DNA of 64,000 nucleotides from an uncultured SAR86 cluster bacterium. GTDB lineage: Bacteria; Pseudomonadota; Gammaproteobacteria; Magnimaribacterales; AG-339-G14. The DNA lies in contig CACJRI010000003.1 of the NCBI GenBank assembly GCA_902595715.1, forward strand, positions 69,583 to 133,582, given 5' to 3'. How positions within the stretch are numbered: position 1 is the first letter of the stretch; the number at the start of each line of letters is the position of its first letter. Below are positions 61,788-64,000 of this stretch, in pieces. The position numbers were made by a program, and so were the translations under genes. The notes beneath the pieces are model-generated. The model worked only from the letters and a program-made list of their open reading frames with translations, searched no databases and was not told where the DNA came from.

Positions 61788-63170
61788 TCACACAGGATTT
61801 ATTGGCGAAGGACAAGGCTTTTCTTTCTCAATTATTTCAGCTGCTAACAAAGCCAAATCATCTCTGAATAAATCAGCATATATTTGAATGCCTGTGGGAA
61901 TGCCGTCTGAAACTCCAGTTGCTAAAGCAACCGCCGGCAATCCTAAACCATTAGCAGGCGCAATAAAGTAAAAACTTTTTTTAAGCGCTTCATTTCCTAA
62001 TTTTGGATCTAAATCTGTATCAATTGGCCAAGGTAAATTACACCAAGTTGGACCGATACAAACTTGGTATTCGTTTAAAAAATTTGACCAAACTTTTCTC
62101 AGTCTAAACCTCTCAGTGAACTTTTCATCCATTGATAAATTTATATGACTGAAAGTTTCAGACCATCTATCTAGATAAGCTGCAGTTTCTGGTTTAAAAA
62201 GCTCTTTAGGAGCAAGTTCCATACCACTCTCCACAAGAATTACTCCCCAAATGTCAAAGACCTTATCTAATTCTGGCGCTTGTACTTCCTCAACGTCCCA
62301 TCCATTTTCAGAAAGAATTTTTCCAGCTTCTTCAATCTCTCTAACTGTCGCTGGTGGAAGCTCAATACCGTCTATTTCTTTTACTAAGGCAGCTTTAAAT
62401 TTCTCTGGCATTTTTCCTTCCAATGGAACGTCAACCGAATTTGGATCATCAATATGTCTGCCTGACAAAATTGAAAGACCAGTTTTAATGTCTTCAACCT
62501 TCCTTGCCATTGGCCCATCAGTCAAAAAAGGCGCAATCAAGCCAATATTTTCCATAGCGCCACTATGTACTCCTGGAACTCTGCCCACAGTTGGTTTGAT
62601 TGAACTTATCCCACAACAGTAAGCAGGATTTCTAAGAGAACCACCAACATCATTTCCCAGTCCAATAGGAGACATTCCAGTTGCAATTGCCGCCGCTTCT
62701 CCACCGCTCGATCCTCCAGGAGTTAATTCTTTGTTCCAAGGATTGAATGTTCGACCTCTTAGAGGATTATCGGTATCCAAGCGCAAACCCATCTCAGGCA
62801 AGTTGGTTCTGCCTATTGGAATAGCTCCAGCACTCAACATTCGATCAACGATAGGAGCGTTTTTTGGCGGAAACTCTTCGGCAAAAAATGGTAACCCATC
62901 AGTTGTAGGCAAGCCTTCAAAATCTATATTTTCTTTTATCGTAAAAGGAACTCCATGAAGAGGTCTTGCTTTTTCTTCTTTAGAGGCATTATCACTTTTA
63001 ACAGCCAGTTCCAAAGCAGATTCTTCCAAAGAAATCGTAATTGCATTAATTTCTGGATTTACTTCTTTTATTCTTTTCAGATGAGCTTTTACGACTTCTT
63101 CGCTTGAAGTTTCTCCATTTTTAATAAGTCGACTTAATTCAACAGCACCTTTTTTTATTAATTCGTCCAT
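61788..63170 (-). CDS. Amidase-signature hydrolase
   Basis: 461 residues from ATG 63170, chosen because GGGAGAG precedes it; an upstream in-frame ATG at 63239 has no ribosome-binding site. VPFTIKENID supplies the catalytic Lys, and TPGGSSGGEAAAIATG with GNDVGGSLRNPA supplies the cis-Ser and nucleophilic Ser of the Ser-Ser-Lys triad. It hydrolyses an amide such as an acyl or aryl amide. A GatA role is unlikely since gatB and gatC are not adjacent. Confidence 0.9.
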   Translation of the reverse strand: MDELIKKGAVELSRLIKNGETSSEEVVKAHLKRIKEVNPEINAITISLEESALELAVKSDNASKEEKARPLHGVPFTIKENIDFEGLPTTDGLPFFAEEFPPKNAPIVDRMLSAGAIPIGRTNLPEMGLRLDTDNPLRGRTFNPWNKELTPGGSSGGEAAAIATGMSPIGLGNDVGGSLRNPAYCCGISSIKPTVGRVPGVHSGAMENIGLIAPFLTDGPMARKVEDIKTGLSILSGRHIDDPNSVDVPLEGKMPEKFKAALVKEIDGIELPPATVREIEEAGKILSENGWDVEEVQAPELDKVFDIWGVILVESGMELAPKELFKPETAAYLDRWSETFSHINLSMDEKFTERFRLRKVWSNFLNEYQVCIGPTWCNLPWPIDTDLDPKLGNEALKKSFYFIAPANGLGLPAVALATGVSDGIPTGIQIYADLFRDDLALLAAEIIEKEKPCPSPINPV

Positions 63171-63253
63171 AATCTCTCCCAAAAAATGAATCTTTGAATT
63201 AAGATTATCATAGACTTTCAAAAATTTTGTTGAATTCATTTTAGGAGATAAAA

Positions 63254-63679
63254 ATGCATGCTATAGAAAAATGGTACGAAGTAATCAAATCGGATAACCC
63301 AGATAAATACGATGAAATTTTGGCTGAAGATTGCGTATTTTATTCCCCGGTGGTCTACACACCTCAAAGAGGCAGGGAGATAACCAAAATGTATTTGATG
63401 GCGGCAGGCGGAGTTTTCGGGGGAGAAGACTCACCCAAAGAAATCCTAGATGAAAAAAGTCCATCGAAATTTAAATACATTAAAGAAATCATTGGTGAAA
63501 ATTCAGCAGTTCTAGAATTTGAATCAGAAGTTGATGGAATTTATGTCAATGGTATTGATTTAATCTCTTGGAACGAAGAAAATAAAATCACAGAATTCAA
63601 GGTTATTGTAAGACCTCTTCAAGCAGTTAATAAATTGCATCAGCAAATGCAAAATATGCTTGAAAGAATGAAAGCATAG
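63254..63679 (+). CDS. SnoaL-like (NTF2-fold) protein
   Basis: 141 residues with AGGAGA upstream of the ATG. AIEKWYEVIKSDNPDKYDEILAEDCVFYSP is the start typical of SnoaL/limonene-epoxide-hydrolase-like folds, and GIDLISWNEENKITEFKVIVRPLQAV the usual end. Polar cavity residues are seen, but no defined reaction can be named. Divergent from the amidase gene, with which it may share substrates. Confidence 0.75.
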   Translation: MHAIEKWYEVIKSDNPDKYDEILAEDCVFYSPVVYTPQRGREITKMYLMAAGGVFGGEDSPKEILDEKSPSKFKYIKEIIGENSAVLEFESEVDGIYVNGIDLISWNEENKITEFKVIVRPLQAVNKLHQQMQNMLERMKA

Positions 63680-63684
63680 ATTAT

Positions 63685-64000
63685 TTATCTAGGACCCTGT
63701 CCATCATCGATCTTTATACAAGTTCCAGTGACACACTCTGAAGAAGGAGATACTAAGAACAATAAAGTTGAATCCATTTGTTCTGGGGTACAAATCCTTT
63801 TTCTTGGAAATGCCTGGCTAAAGTCACCAACTCTTTCTATCATGCCATCTAGCATTTCTGAGGAAAAAGCTCCTGGAGCAATTGCATTTACATTTATGTA
63901 ACTTTTCGACCATTCAACAGCTAAGGCCTCGGTCATTCTCACTACAGCTTTTTTTGTTATTGAATAAAGAGAAGCCGCTGATTGTGGCGTAGTATTGAAA
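63685..64000 (-). CDS. Short-chain dehydrogenase/reductase, C-terminal part (5' end outside window)
   Basis: The frame continues open to the right edge; before the internal GTG at 63942 it reads SLYSITKKAVVR, which holds the catalytic Tyr and Lys (Y-S-I-T-K). It then shows INVNAIAPGAFSSEM and ends TGTCIKIDDGQG. About 105 residues of an SDR of typical length near 250 are present. Convergent with the SnoaL-like gene, 5 bases away. Confidence 0.85.
   Translation of the reverse strand, partial: FNTTPQSAASLYSITKKAVVRMTEALAVEWSKSYINVNAIAPGAFSSEMLDGMIERVGDFSQAFPRKRICTPEQMDSTLLFLVSPSSECVTGTCIKIDDGQGPR

Noticed and set aside
62251-62622. 123-residue plus-strand ORF inside the amidase gene
   Set aside because: Shadow of the real minus-strand amidase; rich in Ser and Pro with no family motif or ribosome-binding site.
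63171-63239. Longer amidase start at 63239
   Set aside because: There is no ribosome-binding site before it, while GGGAGAG precedes the ATG at 63170, where the family homology begins.
1-64000. CRISPR array, insertion sequence, prophage or toxin-antitoxin pair
   Set aside because: No regularly spaced repeats, transposase, integrase, phage structural gene or recognisable toxin-antitoxin pair was found in reading the window.

Overview
The window is AT-rich, densely packed chromosomal DNA from a Gram-negative bacterium. The block thrS-infC-rpmI-rplT-pheS-pheT-ihfA-merR-tRNA-Pro (22-29 kb) is the classical gammaproteobacterial order. Very short intergenic gaps, low GC, many 1-10 base gene overlaps and a rich set of thiolase, CoA-transferase and GST genes suggest a streamlined marine gammaproteobacterium of the SAR86 type. 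That placement is inference from gene content, not a measured phylogeny. No transposase, integrase, phage gene or CRISPR array is visible.

Region 1 (1-17 kb) is a surface-polysaccharide locus. It holds glycosyltransferases, GDP-mannose 4,6-dehydratase with an epimerase/reductase, a DegT aminotransferase, a two-subunit transketolase, an initiating phosphoglycosyl transferase, a WbpM/CapD-like dehydratase and galU. At its left edge is an unusual module: GAPDH-like enzyme, dehydroquinate-synthase-like sugar-phosphate cyclase, SDR, a kinase-fold protein and a nucleotidyltransferase. Its logic resembles C7-cyclitol or aminocyclitol activation (cyclise, oxidise/reduce, phosphorylate, nucleotidylate, aminate, transfer). 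tRNA-Cys and tRNA-Leu sit inside this locus. A cytidylyltransferase-cupin fusion follows galU.

Region 2 (17-31 kb) holds RNase D, a YfcE-like phosphoesterase, an SCP2-type thiolase with its Zn-ribbon/OB partner, a TerB-DnaJ protein, DoxX, pdxH and the translation operon. PheT in that operon appears to lack its tRNA-binding OB domain, and the merR-like gene overlaps tRNA-Pro. A secreted protein with an internal duplication and a saccharopine-dehydrogenase-like reductase close the region.

Region 3 (31-46 kb) holds photolyase, thioesterase, acyl-CoA dehydrogenase, a lipoprotein esterase, fumC, a pterin dehydratase, an MFS carrier, guaB-guaA, three small poorly known genes and an enoyl-CoA isomerase. 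Region 4 (46-54 kb) is a run of six different GST-fold proteins with a PAP2 phosphatase, a family III CoA-transferase and a small membrane protein. Region 5 (54-64 kb) holds an O-antigen-ligase-like protein with a methyltransferase. It then has a compact metal operon (outer-membrane protein, MerP-like, MerT-like, CsoR-like) with a candidate CsoR operator on its start codon, followed by SDR, FAD monooxygenase, aldo/keto reductase, amidase and NTF2-like genes. Genes at both window edges are truncated.
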